Source: JAGOJE01 sp964553715
GTDB lineage: Bacteria > Pseudomonadota > Alphaproteobacteria > Rickettsiales > Rickettsiaceae
NCBI GenBank assembly: GCA_964553715.1
Contig: CAZKKY010000004.1
Coordinates: 11,536-75,535, forward strand
Length of the DNA: 64,000 nt
Reading direction: 5' to 3'
Shown in pieces: positions 46,688-55,217 of the stretch. The position numbers and the translations under genes are program-made. Position 1 is the first letter of the stretch. The number at the start of each line of letters is the position of its first letter. The notes beneath the pieces were generated by a model. That model was not told the origin of the DNA. It ran no database searches and saw only the letters and a list, made by a program, of their open reading frames with translations.

Positions 46688-47695
46688 ATGATAGTTAAAT
46701 TACTACAGTTTATTTTTTGCCTCTTTTGTTGTTCTGGAATATGCTACGCATCTGATGTGATTACAGATAATGCTGGTGAAAAATCAATGATTATAAATTT
46801 ACGTAATGCGATTGATAATGACATAGAACTAAAAGCTCTAAAAGATCAAATTATAATTGGCGCTGGCGTTAGCGGCGCAGATGCGTTTTCTCATCCATCA
46901 ACATCCAAAAAACTACGAATATTGTTAACATGGCAATGGATAGATTCTTTTAAAAATCTCACCCAAGGTACTGTTATAGTGGTTCCAGAACATGCTGTTG
47001 ATGAAAGGTTTCGTTCATTAGAAAAAATGAATCAAGTAAAGTTACTAACTATTTCTGGCGTGCTACATAACAAAACTCTTGAAAAGCTCAAAGATGAATC
47101 TATAGAATGGATTCATAAATCTACCAATTACATTGTTGTACTTGCGGGTGACACCCAGCAAGAGAATGGTAAATGGACTTTATACAACCGAGATATGCTA
47201 GAAGATTTTCTAAAAGACTTGCCTAAAGATAAAAACATATTAATTTTGAATGGGCCTAGAACAGGAAAACACTTAGAAAATACAGAAACCGTTGATGAGT
47301 CTGCTCATCGAACATCCATAGATTATATTACTCTTGCCGCTATTGAAAAAAAAGTACCAACGTGGCAAATTGTAGATTTCAAATATGGCGCAAAAAGTAA
47401 CCTAGATAGCGCCATGAATTTTTGTATTAAAAATCCGAATGTAGCTCTAATACTTCCTGGGGAGTCCACATCTATGATTTCTGAAGCATTAAGTTTAGGT
47501 ATTATGCCTGTTATTTATGAACACCCTAGTATGACAGATACTTCACGTAAATATATTGCCGAACTTAAATCTAAGGGTTTAATATTGCTATATCCACATT
47601 TCAAAAGAGATCAATATATCCAAACTCCTCTTGCAAATCAAACTACCAAGATATTAAAAGCTATTCCTGAACTTTTAAGTAATCTCTCTAATTAA
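46688..47695 (+). CDS. Exported ELM1-like (mitochondrial-fission-protein family) protein
   Basis: 335 residues from the ATG at 46688, which begins a clear signal peptide (MIVKLLQFIFCLFCCSGICYA). An ATG 8 codons upstream is also in frame, but it would add polar residues before the signal. The middle has VVLAGDTQQENGKWTL followed by NILILNGPRTGKH, and the end reads LILPGESTSMISEALSLGIMPVIYE, the SxSMISEA pattern of the ELM1 family, which has a glycosyltransferase-B-like fold. Bacterial ELM1 relatives are of unknown function, possibly in cell-envelope glycans; murJ is next. A signal peptide on such a protein is unusual. The family call is tentative. Confidence 0.5.
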   Translation: MIVKLLQFIFCLFCCSGICYASDVITDNAGEKSMIINLRNAIDNDIELKALKDQIIIGAGVSGADAFSHPSTSKKLRILLTWQWIDSFKNLTQGTVIVVPEHAVDERFRSLEKMNQVKLLTISGVLHNKTLEKLKDESIEWIHKSTNYIVVLAGDTQQENGKWTLYNRDMLEDFLKDLPKDKNILILNGPRTGKHLENTETVDESAHRTSIDYITLAAIEKKVPTWQIVDFKYGAKSNLDSAMNFCIKNPNVALILPGESTSMISEALSLGIMPVIYEHPSMTDTSRKYIAELKSKGLILLYPHFKRDQYIQTPLANQTTKILKAIPELLSNLSN

Positions 47696-47727
47696 TAAGG
47701 AAAATATAATTTTTATAGGAGATTACT

Positions 47728-49263
47728 TTGCTTCGTTCTGGAATAATTGTTGCCTTTTATACTTTGTTATCACGTATTTTAGGACTTGTAAGAGAGCTTT
47801 TTATAGCGAATTTATTTGGCTCTACCTCTATGGCAGATAGCGTTAATGTTGCCCTTAAATTACCAAATCTTTTTCGTAGAATATTTGGAGAAGGAGCTCT
47901 CTCTTCTGTTTTTGTACCTCTTTTTAGTGAAAAACTTGTAGACTCAAAAAATCTTGCGGAAAAGTTTGCTTCCAAAGTTTTCTGGATTTTACTATTAGTA
48001 CTAGTGATACTTACATGCCTGATGGAATATTTTATGCCTAATTTAATGTTCCTTATAGCACCTGGTTTTCATATTGATGAAACCAAATTTGAATTTACAG
48101 TATTATTATGCCGTATTACTACTCCATATCTAATTTTTATTTGTTTATCAGCTTTTTTTGGTGGGATGCTTAACTCTATTGGTCGCTTTACTAGTTTTGC
48201 TTTTGTGCCAATAATATTAAATATTTCTATTATATTGATCACTAGTTATTTAGATAGATATATGAATTCTGCTCTTGCTATTAGCTATTCTGTTATAGTA
48301 GGCGGAGTAATGCAGATAATATTCATGTTTTTATGTGTTAGATCTGCTAATTTGCGTATCGTAATTCCTAAAAAATTCCCAAATGAAGATAAAGATATAA
48401 AAAAGATGCTTAAAATGTTTGTTCCAGCTACTATAAGCTCTGGAGCTGCTCAGATAAATATTTTTATCTCACAATCTATAGCAAGCTTTGTTCCTGGGGC
48501 TGTCTCGATATTATCTTATGCCGAAAGAATATATCAATTTCCTCTCTCTATAATAGGGATAGCTTTTGGCACTGTTTTGTTGCCTAAATTATCTAAATTA
48601 TACAAAACAGGAAATATTGACCAGATAGATACAACCCAAAATGATGCTATTAAATTTGGATTGTTTTTATCAATCCCATGTTCGATTGGTATCATAGTAT
48701 TATCTCACCCTATCATACATATTATATATGAGCATGGTGCTTTTAACAGTGATGATACTCTAAAAACATCTAGCGCATTATCTGCTTTTGCTATAGGACT
48801 TCCAGCTTTTATTTTAGCTAAAATATTTACTCCTATTTTTTATGCTAATTTAGATACAAAAACACCAATGAATATTACTATATTATCTCTTACAATAAAT
48901 ACTATAATCAATATTGTTCTGATAAAAATCACTGGCACAGTAGGTGTTGCTCTTGGATCTTCTATTGCTGCTTGGATTAATTTATTCCTGCTGATAAAAT
49001 CTACAAAAAAACGTGGATTTTTTAGATTAAATAAAAATATGAGAACTTTTCTCTCTAAAATATTAACTTGCTCTTTTTGCCTTGCTTTGATTGTTTATTT
49101 AGCAGAGTATTTTTGCTACGATTTTTACTATAGTACATCTTTGATAATTGCTGTTAGTGCTTTATTTTTTACTATTTTTGTAGGTGCGTTATGTTATTTT
49201 AGCCTTGCTATTATATTAGGGATAATAACAAGAGATATGTTCAAATTCAAAAATATAAAATAA
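47728..49263 (+). CDS. murJ: Lipid II flippase MurJ (MviN family)
   Basis: 511 residues with about 14 membrane helices of the MOP superfamily. Signature stretches are SRILGLVRELFIANLFG and VNVALKLPNLFRRIFGEGALSSVFVPLF. It flips lipid II across the inner membrane for peptidoglycan synthesis. The start is TTG at 47728: AGGAG lies 6 nt upstream, and the conserved N-terminal helix begins at once, so the non-ATG start looks real. traX follows after 4 nt. Confidence 0.95.
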   Translation: MLRSGIIVAFYTLLSRILGLVRELFIANLFGSTSMADSVNVALKLPNLFRRIFGEGALSSVFVPLFSEKLVDSKNLAEKFASKVFWILLLVLVILTCLMEYFMPNLMFLIAPGFHIDETKFEFTVLLCRITTPYLIFICLSAFFGGMLNSIGRFTSFAFVPIILNISIILITSYLDRYMNSALAISYSVIVGGVMQIIFMFLCVRSANLRIVIPKKFPNEDKDIKKMLKMFVPATISSGAAQINIFISQSIASFVPGAVSILSYAERIYQFPLSIIGIAFGTVLLPKLSKLYKTGNIDQIDTTQNDAIKFGLFLSIPCSIGIIVLSHPIIHIIYEHGAFNSDDTLKTSSALSAFAIGLPAFILAKIFTPIFYANLDTKTPMNITILSLTINTIINIVLIKITGTVGVALGSSIAAWINLFLLIKSTKKRGFFRLNKNMRTFLSKILTCSFCLALIVYLAEYFCYDFYYSTSLIIAVSALFFTIFVGALCYFSLAIILGIITRDMFKFKNIK

Positions 49264-49267
49264 CTTT

Positions 49268-49984
49268 ATGACAAAGCGTTTATTACATAACAAAACTGGT
49301 ACTTACGCAAATTATCAAGATTTATTAAAAACACTAGCAATTATAGCTGTTTTTATAGATCATACTGGGCTGTTTTTTATCCATGATTTAACCCTTAGAG
49401 CAATAGGTAGAATGGCTATGCCTATTTTTTGCTTCTTTGTAGGATATAATTATACTAGGCCAAATAAAATCCGGCTAATTTTGTTTGGTTCTATAATTAC
49501 TGCATTATATGCTTTGTGTTTTGATTTTTATTTAATAAATCTTTTAATAGTAATGTATGGGGGGCATTGGTATTTATATTTTATAAATAAATATAATCTT
49601 AAGTCTTATGGTGCTCTATGGGTGCAATTAATCTTGTTACTTGGATTATCACAAGTCACTGCCCAATATTTTGAATATGGCACTTTATCTACTTGTTATA
49701 TTTTGCTTGGATATTTAAACAAGAATGGAATAAAAGATTACAAAATGATGATATTTATTACATTAGGTACCATAATATTTACTAATCATATTTTTAATTG
49801 GCCTACAAAGTTTTATTCCCTATTAAGCGCAAGCGTTTTATTACTGGACGGATTTTTATTATGGATTTGTAATCATAATACTCCTACTAAACTAGACTTA
49901 AGGCTAATTAGTCGAAATAGCATTTTTTTATATTTCATCAATGTAGTTGGGTCTATTATATGTTTTATGATCTTTAAAACATAG
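49268..49984 (+). CDS. TraX-family integral membrane protein
   Basis: 238 residues with about eight hydrophobic segments. The N-terminus (LLKTLAIIAVFIDHTGLFFI, then LRAIGRMAMPIFCFFVGYNY) is the TraX signature. F-plasmid TraX N-acetylates pilin; chromosomal homologues are widespread and belong to a broad membrane acyltransferase group. It starts 4 nt after murJ and precedes rsmE, away from the T4SS genes, so a role in envelope acylation rather than pilin processing is quite possible (inference). Confidence 0.8.
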   Translation: MTKRLLHNKTGTYANYQDLLKTLAIIAVFIDHTGLFFIHDLTLRAIGRMAMPIFCFFVGYNYTRPNKIRLILFGSIITALYALCFDFYLINLLIVMYGGHWYLYFINKYNLKSYGALWVQLILLLGLSQVTAQYFEYGTLSTCYILLGYLNKNGIKDYKMMIFITLGTIIFTNHIFNWPTKFYSLLSASVLLLDGFLLWICNHNTPTKLDLRLISRNSIFLYFINVVGSIICFMIFKT

Positions 49985-50023
49985 GAATAGAAAATTGTTA
50001 TCATAAAAATAGAGTAATTTTTG

Positions 50024-50761
50024 ATGAAAATCTCATCTTTATATCGAATTTACATAGATAGCCTTGAAATAAAAACAGGTAATATAATTAGTTTATCTAA
50101 AGATCAGTCTCATTACATTATTCGTGTACTACGTTTAAGAGAAGGTAATTACATAAGGATATTTAATGAAAACATTGGGGAATATCTAGCTTCTGTTGCA
50201 ATATCAAGCAAAAACTCTTGCGATTTATTACCCCTAGAATTACTGCGCAAGCCAGAAGTTTCTACAAGATTATATCTCATACAATCTATAATCAAAAATG
50301 ATAAAATGATACAATTAATCGATATGGTTACTCAAATAGGAGCAACAGATATTATTCCTATAATTTCAGATAGAACGCAAAATAAAACGATAAATTACGA
50401 GCGCTACAGAAGATGTATTATTGAGTCTACAGAGCAATCAGAAAGAATTACCCCTCCTATTTTGCATGAAATCAAAACTATTGAAAATTTTTATCATAAC
50501 CTTGATATAGATAAGATATTTTATGCCAATGAAATGGACGATAATAGTAATCTGATTGATAGATCTTCTCTAGAAAATACAAAAAATATAGCTTTCATAA
50601 TAGGACCAGAAGGTGGTTTTACAGACAGAGAAATTCTATCACTTTCTAAAATAGAAAATGCTAGGTCAGTTAGCCTTGGCAGTAATGTACTCAGATCTGA
50701 AACTGCAGCAATTACCATGGCAGCCCAGATTCAAGTTTTAAGACATCAAATAATAAACTAA
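50024..50761 (+). CDS. rsmE: 16S rRNA (uracil-1498-N3)-methyltransferase
   Basis: A SPOUT-class methyltransferase modifying U1498 of 16S rRNA; 245 residues. It has an N-terminal PUA-like domain (SKDQSHYIIRVLRLREGNYI) and the C-terminal trefoil-knot SAM site (FIIGPEGGFTDREI, then VSLGSNVLRSETAAI). A TTG one codon upstream is possible, but the ATG at 50024 is the natural start. rnhB begins 1 nt after its stop. Confidence 0.93.
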   Translation: MKISSLYRIYIDSLEIKTGNIISLSKDQSHYIIRVLRLREGNYIRIFNENIGEYLASVAISSKNSCDLLPLELLRKPEVSTRLYLIQSIIKNDKMIQLIDMVTQIGATDIIPIISDRTQNKTINYERYRRCIIESTEQSERITPPILHEIKTIENFYHNLDIDKIFYANEMDDNSNLIDRSSLENTKNIAFIIGPEGGFTDREILSLSKIENARSVSLGSNVLRSETAAITMAAQIQVLRHQIIN

Positions 50762-50762
50762 T

Positions 50763-51347
50763 ATGCCAGACTTATCTATAGAAAAAACATGGCCTAACAC
50801 TATAATAGCAGGGGTTGATGAAGCTGGCAGAGGCCCTCTAATGGGCCCAGTATTTGCATGCGCTGTAATTATAGACCAAAATAAGATCATAGATGGTATT
50901 AAGGATTCTAAAAAACTTTCGCCATCAAAAAGAGAAAAACTTTATGATGCTATTACAAGCCAGTATGAATATGCTATTGGAATAGCAGAAAGCTATGAAA
51001 TAGATGAGTTAAATATTTTAGAAGCTACAAAGCTTGCATGCAAAAGAGCTGTAGCTTCCTTAAAAACTATTCCTAAAATTGTGCTAGTTGATGGCAATAT
51101 GAAATTCCAAGATTCTAGATTTAAAAGTATAATCAAAGGAGATGATATTTCATTATCTATTGCTGCTGCATCTATAATTGCTAAAGTCAGCCGAGATAAG
51201 TTAATTAATAATTTAAGCTTAGAATTTCCAGATTATGAGTGGGATAAAAATAAAGGATATGGCACAAAAAAACATATAGAGGCTATAAAAAAATTCGGTC
51301 TTACCATACATCATAGGAAAAGCTTTAGTATAAGAAAGCAAATATAA
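50763..51347 (+). CDS. rnhB: Ribonuclease HII
   Basis: 194 residues. It removes RNA from RNA-DNA hybrids and misincorporated ribonucleotides. The catalytic motif GVDEAGRGPLMGPV supplies Asp and Glu, followed by DSKKLSPSKRE, the central VDGN Asp and the final KNKGYGTKKH with HHRKSF at the end, all usual for RnhB. Confidence 0.95.
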   Translation: MPDLSIEKTWPNTIIAGVDEAGRGPLMGPVFACAVIIDQNKIIDGIKDSKKLSPSKREKLYDAITSQYEYAIGIAESYEIDELNILEATKLACKRAVASLKTIPKIVLVDGNMKFQDSRFKSIIKGDDISLSIAAASIIAKVSRDKLINNLSLEFPDYEWDKNKGYGTKKHIEAIKKFGLTIHHRKSFSIRKQI

Positions 51348-51411
51348 TAAAAGATGATGATGTAATTTAGTCACCCAAAATAGCATTACCAAAAACCAAA
51401 CCCTCAGTTGC

Positions 51412-51440
51412 TTGCCTTGAGTTGTTATGTATGCTATAAT
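51412..51440 (+). promoter_or_regulatory. Strong extended -10 promoter for the orphan 562-aa protein
   Basis: TTGCCT (51412-51417), a 17-bp spacer and a consensus TATAAT (51435-51440) preceded by TGC. The predicted start near 51447 leaves a ~30-nt leader carrying GGAG 7 nt before the ATG at 51477. It is among the best promoters in the window. Confidence 0.65.
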
Positions 51441-51476
51441 TACGCGTCTATCACACAAATAAAATGGAGCAAATAT

Positions 51477-53165
51477 ATGCCTTGGACTACAGAACAGGAA
51501 GAACAATTTATCATAAAGCTTGACGCCTCTTCTCAAAACACTGAATTAGATCAGGCAGAGGTGGAAAAGTTAAAAAAATCCCATGAAGATATTAAAATAG
51601 CATTCATGAATGATTTATCAGTTACTGATGCTATTTCTTTAACACCGTCTCAGGCACGTGTTTATAATAAGATCTATACTAATTTCAATGATTCACAATA
51701 TGCTTATAATGAAGCTCAAAAAATTGCCACGATTTTCCAAGAAATAGCATTTTTGACTGGTAAATTTACCTCAGTTGATGATGCTATAGAATTTTGCAGA
51801 GATGAAACTAAAACTGTTGACCTAAGTGGTTATGACGAAAATAATCCTTCACATGAAAAAACTATAGAGCGTTTAAAACAACGTGAATATAAATTGCAGC
51901 ATAAAGAGGAGGTATCTAATGCTAGGGCACAGGCTGTTAAGATCTTAAGCCCTGAAGATGCAAAGAAATTTATTTGGATTTCTCAGGTTGACATTCTGAA
52001 TTATATATATACGGCAAAAACAAGAGCTAAAAAATCTGATGAGTCCACTATTACTCTTTCCGAAGATGAAATTAATAAAGCTCTTACATTTGAAGATTCT
52101 GACGATGCAGAGTTTCTTAAAGAGGTATTAGCCAAAGTTTACAACAATCCCAAATATGGAACAGAAGGCTGGTATAAAATGCTAGAACACGGAGCGAACT
52201 ACTCATATACAGAACAAGGAACTCTTACAGAGTTATTAATTGATAAAGCCCGTAAAAATGGCACTCTTGACAATGACAAAGATGCTATCTTCGATCTTAT
52301 GTCGTCAATGACTCTAGAGCATCCTAATATATCAATGTTAATAAAGCAAGAAATACAAAAGCATCAAAAAGCTCAGTCAGATTTATTATCACAAAAGATT
52401 GGTAAAACTGTTACTATCTATAATGGCAAAGAATTAACTTCTACCAGTTCTACATTTGACTATTCCCCTACTATAGACTCAGAAGCTATTAGCAAAAAAC
52501 ATAAAGAAATAGAACAAAAAACTTATAGTGCTTTCATGAAGTTATTTATCACACTAATGAGCAATGATTTTACTTATGAAAATGCTATTGAATATATTAA
52601 GCATCATTCCCATCATATTCATGACATGAGCCAATTAATAAAAGAAAAACATTTCTTAAATTTAAATAATATTGAGACAATAATGAGTATAGCAGATACT
52701 ATAACTCTTAATACTAATACCTATACCGACTCTATCACTATTATTAATGGCTTAATAACAAAATCATACCCACAATCAGCAATAAAAAATGATCAGCTAA
52801 ACGAAAATTATCTGCTTGGTCTATCACAAATTTCTGATTTATTATCTAAGGGTTATGGTTATACTCATCTAGTTCAAATGAATAGAGTAATGAGTCAGTA
52901 TAAAATAAGCTTTTTTGATGCATCTAATGATCAAACTGTTGTTGCAATACCTATAGTAGAGCATGTTGATGTATCTGAAGAAACAAAAACTTCTAATGAT
53001 GTTACCCCTACTACTCTTAGTACTACAAATAACCCGGTAGTTTCAATAGAAGAAGAAGAACACAACGATACTAATACTACAAGTGGCTCTTCTGAAGTAG
53101 TAGTTTCACCACCATATATAGAAGAAGTACAAGTTATTGGGGATAATAATAATGATTATGAGTAA
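51477..53165 (+). CDS. Orphan cytosolic-type protein, function unknown (562 aa)
   Basis: I do not recognise this protein. The ATG at 51477 (MPWTTEQEEQFIIKLDASS) has GGAG 7 nt upstream and follows a strong promoter, so it is preferred to an in-frame ATG further upstream that would lie ahead of the -10 element. It has no signal peptide or membrane segment. It is mostly helical-looking and acidic, with a short ankyrin-like stretch (WYKMLEHGANYSYTEQGTLT) near residue 235, a His cluster (KHHSHHIHDM) near 380, and a ~70-residue disordered Thr/Ser/Glu/Val tail (from VEHVDVSEETKTSNDV). A lone, strongly promoted orphan in a Rickettsiales genome is a possible secreted effector, but nothing in the sequence proves it. 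Confidence 0.75.
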   Translation: MPWTTEQEEQFIIKLDASSQNTELDQAEVEKLKKSHEDIKIAFMNDLSVTDAISLTPSQARVYNKIYTNFNDSQYAYNEAQKIATIFQEIAFLTGKFTSVDDAIEFCRDETKTVDLSGYDENNPSHEKTIERLKQREYKLQHKEEVSNARAQAVKILSPEDAKKFIWISQVDILNYIYTAKTRAKKSDESTITLSEDEINKALTFEDSDDAEFLKEVLAKVYNNPKYGTEGWYKMLEHGANYSYTEQGTLTELLIDKARKNGTLDNDKDAIFDLMSSMTLEHPNISMLIKQEIQKHQKAQSDLLSQKIGKTVTIYNGKELTSTSSTFDYSPTIDSEAISKKHKEIEQKTYSAFMKLFITLMSNDFTYENAIEYIKHHSHHIHDMSQLIKEKHFLNLNNIETIMSIADTITLNTNTYTDSITIINGLITKSYPQSAIKNDQLNENYLLGLSQISDLLSKGYGYTHLVQMNRVMSQYKISFFDASNDQTVVAIPIVEHVDVSEETKTSNDVTPTTLSTTNNPVVSIEEEEHNDTNTTSGSSEVVVSPPYIEEVQVIGDNNNDYE

Positions 53166-53171
53166 AATAGA

Positions 53172-53189
53172 AGGGTCTTTAATGACCCT
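53172..53189 (+). terminator. Hairpin after the 562-aa orphan gene
   Basis: AGGGTC-tttaat-GACCCT, a perfect 6-bp GC-rich stem 7 nt past the stop codon, followed by an AT-rich stretch without a clean T-run. Confidence 0.45.
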
Positions 53190-53466
53190 ATCTATTAAAT
53201 CTTTGTAAAATAGGGTTATAGGTTATTAGGATCAGAAATTCTGCGACCAGAACTCTTAGATCCATACCTTAGACTTACAATCACTTCGTTTTGCTCGTGA
53301 TAACAGTTTTGCATAAATTACTATCAGGATCGTAAAATAGTAAATCTTCGGTACTATGAAGAAGCACCTCGGCGAACCATTGCTTTTTTATTAAAATCTG
53401 GACTTATTATATAAAATACTTTATAAACCTAGTTGATTTCAAACAAAAAACTAATAGAAAAATTAT
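53190..53466. other. Non-coding region with a possible dispersed-repeat remnant
   Basis: No supportable gene. At 53278-53304 the minus strand reads GTTATCACGAGCAAAACGAA followed by GTGATTG, close in form to the short dispersed 'cattgcgag...cgaagcaat' palindromic repeats found in many Rickettsiales and other genomes. It has only a short self-complement (TCAC/GTGA). Only one copy is seen in this window. Confidence 0.3.
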
Positions 53467-55134
53467 ATGTCTTTTAACTTAAAACAACATAAGGATGATT
53501 TTTTATTTATACCACTTGGTGGATCTAATGAAATAGGAATAAATGTAAATTTATATCATTACAAAGGTAAATGGTTAATGGTAGATTGCGGCAGTGGTTT
53601 CGCGGACGACTATTTACCTGGCGTAGATATCTTAGTAGCAGATTTAAGTTTTATAGAAAAACATAAAAAGGATCTATTAGGACTTGTTCTTACTCACGCG
53701 CATGAGGATCACTTAGGAGCTATTCAGTATTTGTGGAATGATTTTCAGTGCCCTATATATGCAACTACTTTTACAGCTAATTTTTTAAAAATCAAGCTAG
53801 ATGAATATGGCCTTAAGAAAAAAGTAAAAATCAATGAGATTAAACAGGGAAGTAAGATAGAACTAGACCCTTTTACTATAGAGACTGTTGGTCTTACCCA
53901 TTCAGCGCCTGAGATGCAGGCTCTTGTTATAAAAACAGATGCAGGCAATATATTTCACACTGGTGACTGGAAATTTGATCCAGACCCTATAATCGGAGAA
54001 GCTTCAGATTATGATCTTATTAAAAAATATGGTGATGAAGGTATACTTGCATTAGTATGCGACTCTACTAATGTATTTAATTCTGGTTCTTCTGGTTCTG
54101 AAGGAGAGCTCAGAAAAAGTTTAGTAGACATTATAGCTAATTGTAAAAAAATGGTTGTGGCAACTACTTTCGCATCCAATCTTGCTCGCCTTGATAGCCT
54201 TATACATGCAGGACACAAAGCTGGCAGAAAAATAGTTTTATCTGGACGTTCTATGCATAGGATGCTTGCTGCTGCCCAGTCTAGTGGTTATTTACAAGAT
54301 ATACCAACAATAATTGACGAAAAATCTATTGCTAATTATCGTAGAGAAGAGTTGTTAGTTATAGCAACAGGATGTCAGGGTGAGCCTATGGCCTCTACTT
54401 CTAAAATGGCAGAGGGAACGCATAATAGCATAAGACTAGCACCTGGTGATACAGTTCTTTTTTCATCTAAAATTATTCCTGGTAATGAATCAAAAATTTA
54501 TCGTATGTTTAATATTTTTGTGCGTTCTGGAGTAGAGGTAATTACCGAAGATGACCATTTCGTGCATGTTTCTGGACACCCTGCTGTAGAAGAACTACGG
54601 AAAATGTACGAATTAATTCGCCCTAAAATTGCAATCCCTGTACACGGAGAACCTATTCATATACACGAACATGTAAAAATAGCTCGCAAGGAAGGCACCC
54701 CTCATGCTATAGAGGTTAGAAATGGTAGTGTAGTTTTGCTAGATGCTGCTAATCCTAAAATTATAGCTGAAGTAGAAAATGGATATTTAGGTGTTGATGG
54801 TGGATATTTATTACCTACAGACTCCTCAATTTTCCGTATGCGTAGACGCATTAAAGATGCTGGAGTTGTAGTGGTGACAGCTCTATTATCTCGTGATGGA
54901 AAAAAGCAACTAGCTAAACCTATCTTATCTGCACCAGGATGTTTTGACCCTGAAGATGATAATCTATTAATCAAAGATATAATAGAAGAGCTATACGAAG
55001 CTTTAAATCATTCTATTAAATCCAAAAATAGTACAAAAGATCTAGAGCAAATGGTAAAATCTTGCCTGAGACGTATCATCAAAACAGAAATAGGTAAAAC
55101 ACCTATAATAATAGCAAATATCGCTTCTTTATAA
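53467..55134 (+). CDS. rnj: Ribonuclease J
   Basis: A metallo-beta-lactamase/beta-CASP ribonuclease with endo- and 5'-exonuclease activity in RNA maturation and decay; 555 residues. The zinc motif THAHEDHLGA has His77, His79, Asp81 and His82; HTGDWKFDP and IPVHGEPIH supply further ligands, and CQGEPMAS is in the beta-CASP part. The C-terminal ~100 residues are the usual dimerisation domain. RNase J is found in alphaproteobacteria alongside RNase E. Confidence 0.94.
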   Translation: MSFNLKQHKDDFLFIPLGGSNEIGINVNLYHYKGKWLMVDCGSGFADDYLPGVDILVADLSFIEKHKKDLLGLVLTHAHEDHLGAIQYLWNDFQCPIYATTFTANFLKIKLDEYGLKKKVKINEIKQGSKIELDPFTIETVGLTHSAPEMQALVIKTDAGNIFHTGDWKFDPDPIIGEASDYDLIKKYGDEGILALVCDSTNVFNSGSSGSEGELRKSLVDIIANCKKMVVATTFASNLARLDSLIHAGHKAGRKIVLSGRSMHRMLAAAQSSGYLQDIPTIIDEKSIANYRREELLVIATGCQGEPMASTSKMAEGTHNSIRLAPGDTVLFSSKIIPGNESKIYRMFNIFVRSGVEVITEDDHFVHVSGHPAVEELRKMYELIRPKIAIPVHGEPIHIHEHVKIARKEGTPHAIEVRNGSVVLLDAANPKIIAEVENGYLGVDGGYLLPTDSSIFRMRRRIKDAGVVVVTALLSRDGKKQLAKPILSAPGCFDPEDDNLLIKDIIEELYEALNHSIKSKNSTKDLEQMVKSCLRRIIKTEIGKTPIIIANIASL

Positions 55135-55217
55135 GCTTTATTATTCCTATTTCTTATTGAAGATATCAAGTATATTGATATGTTATACATTTTTAGCAAC
55201 TTATAAATAATAATTCT

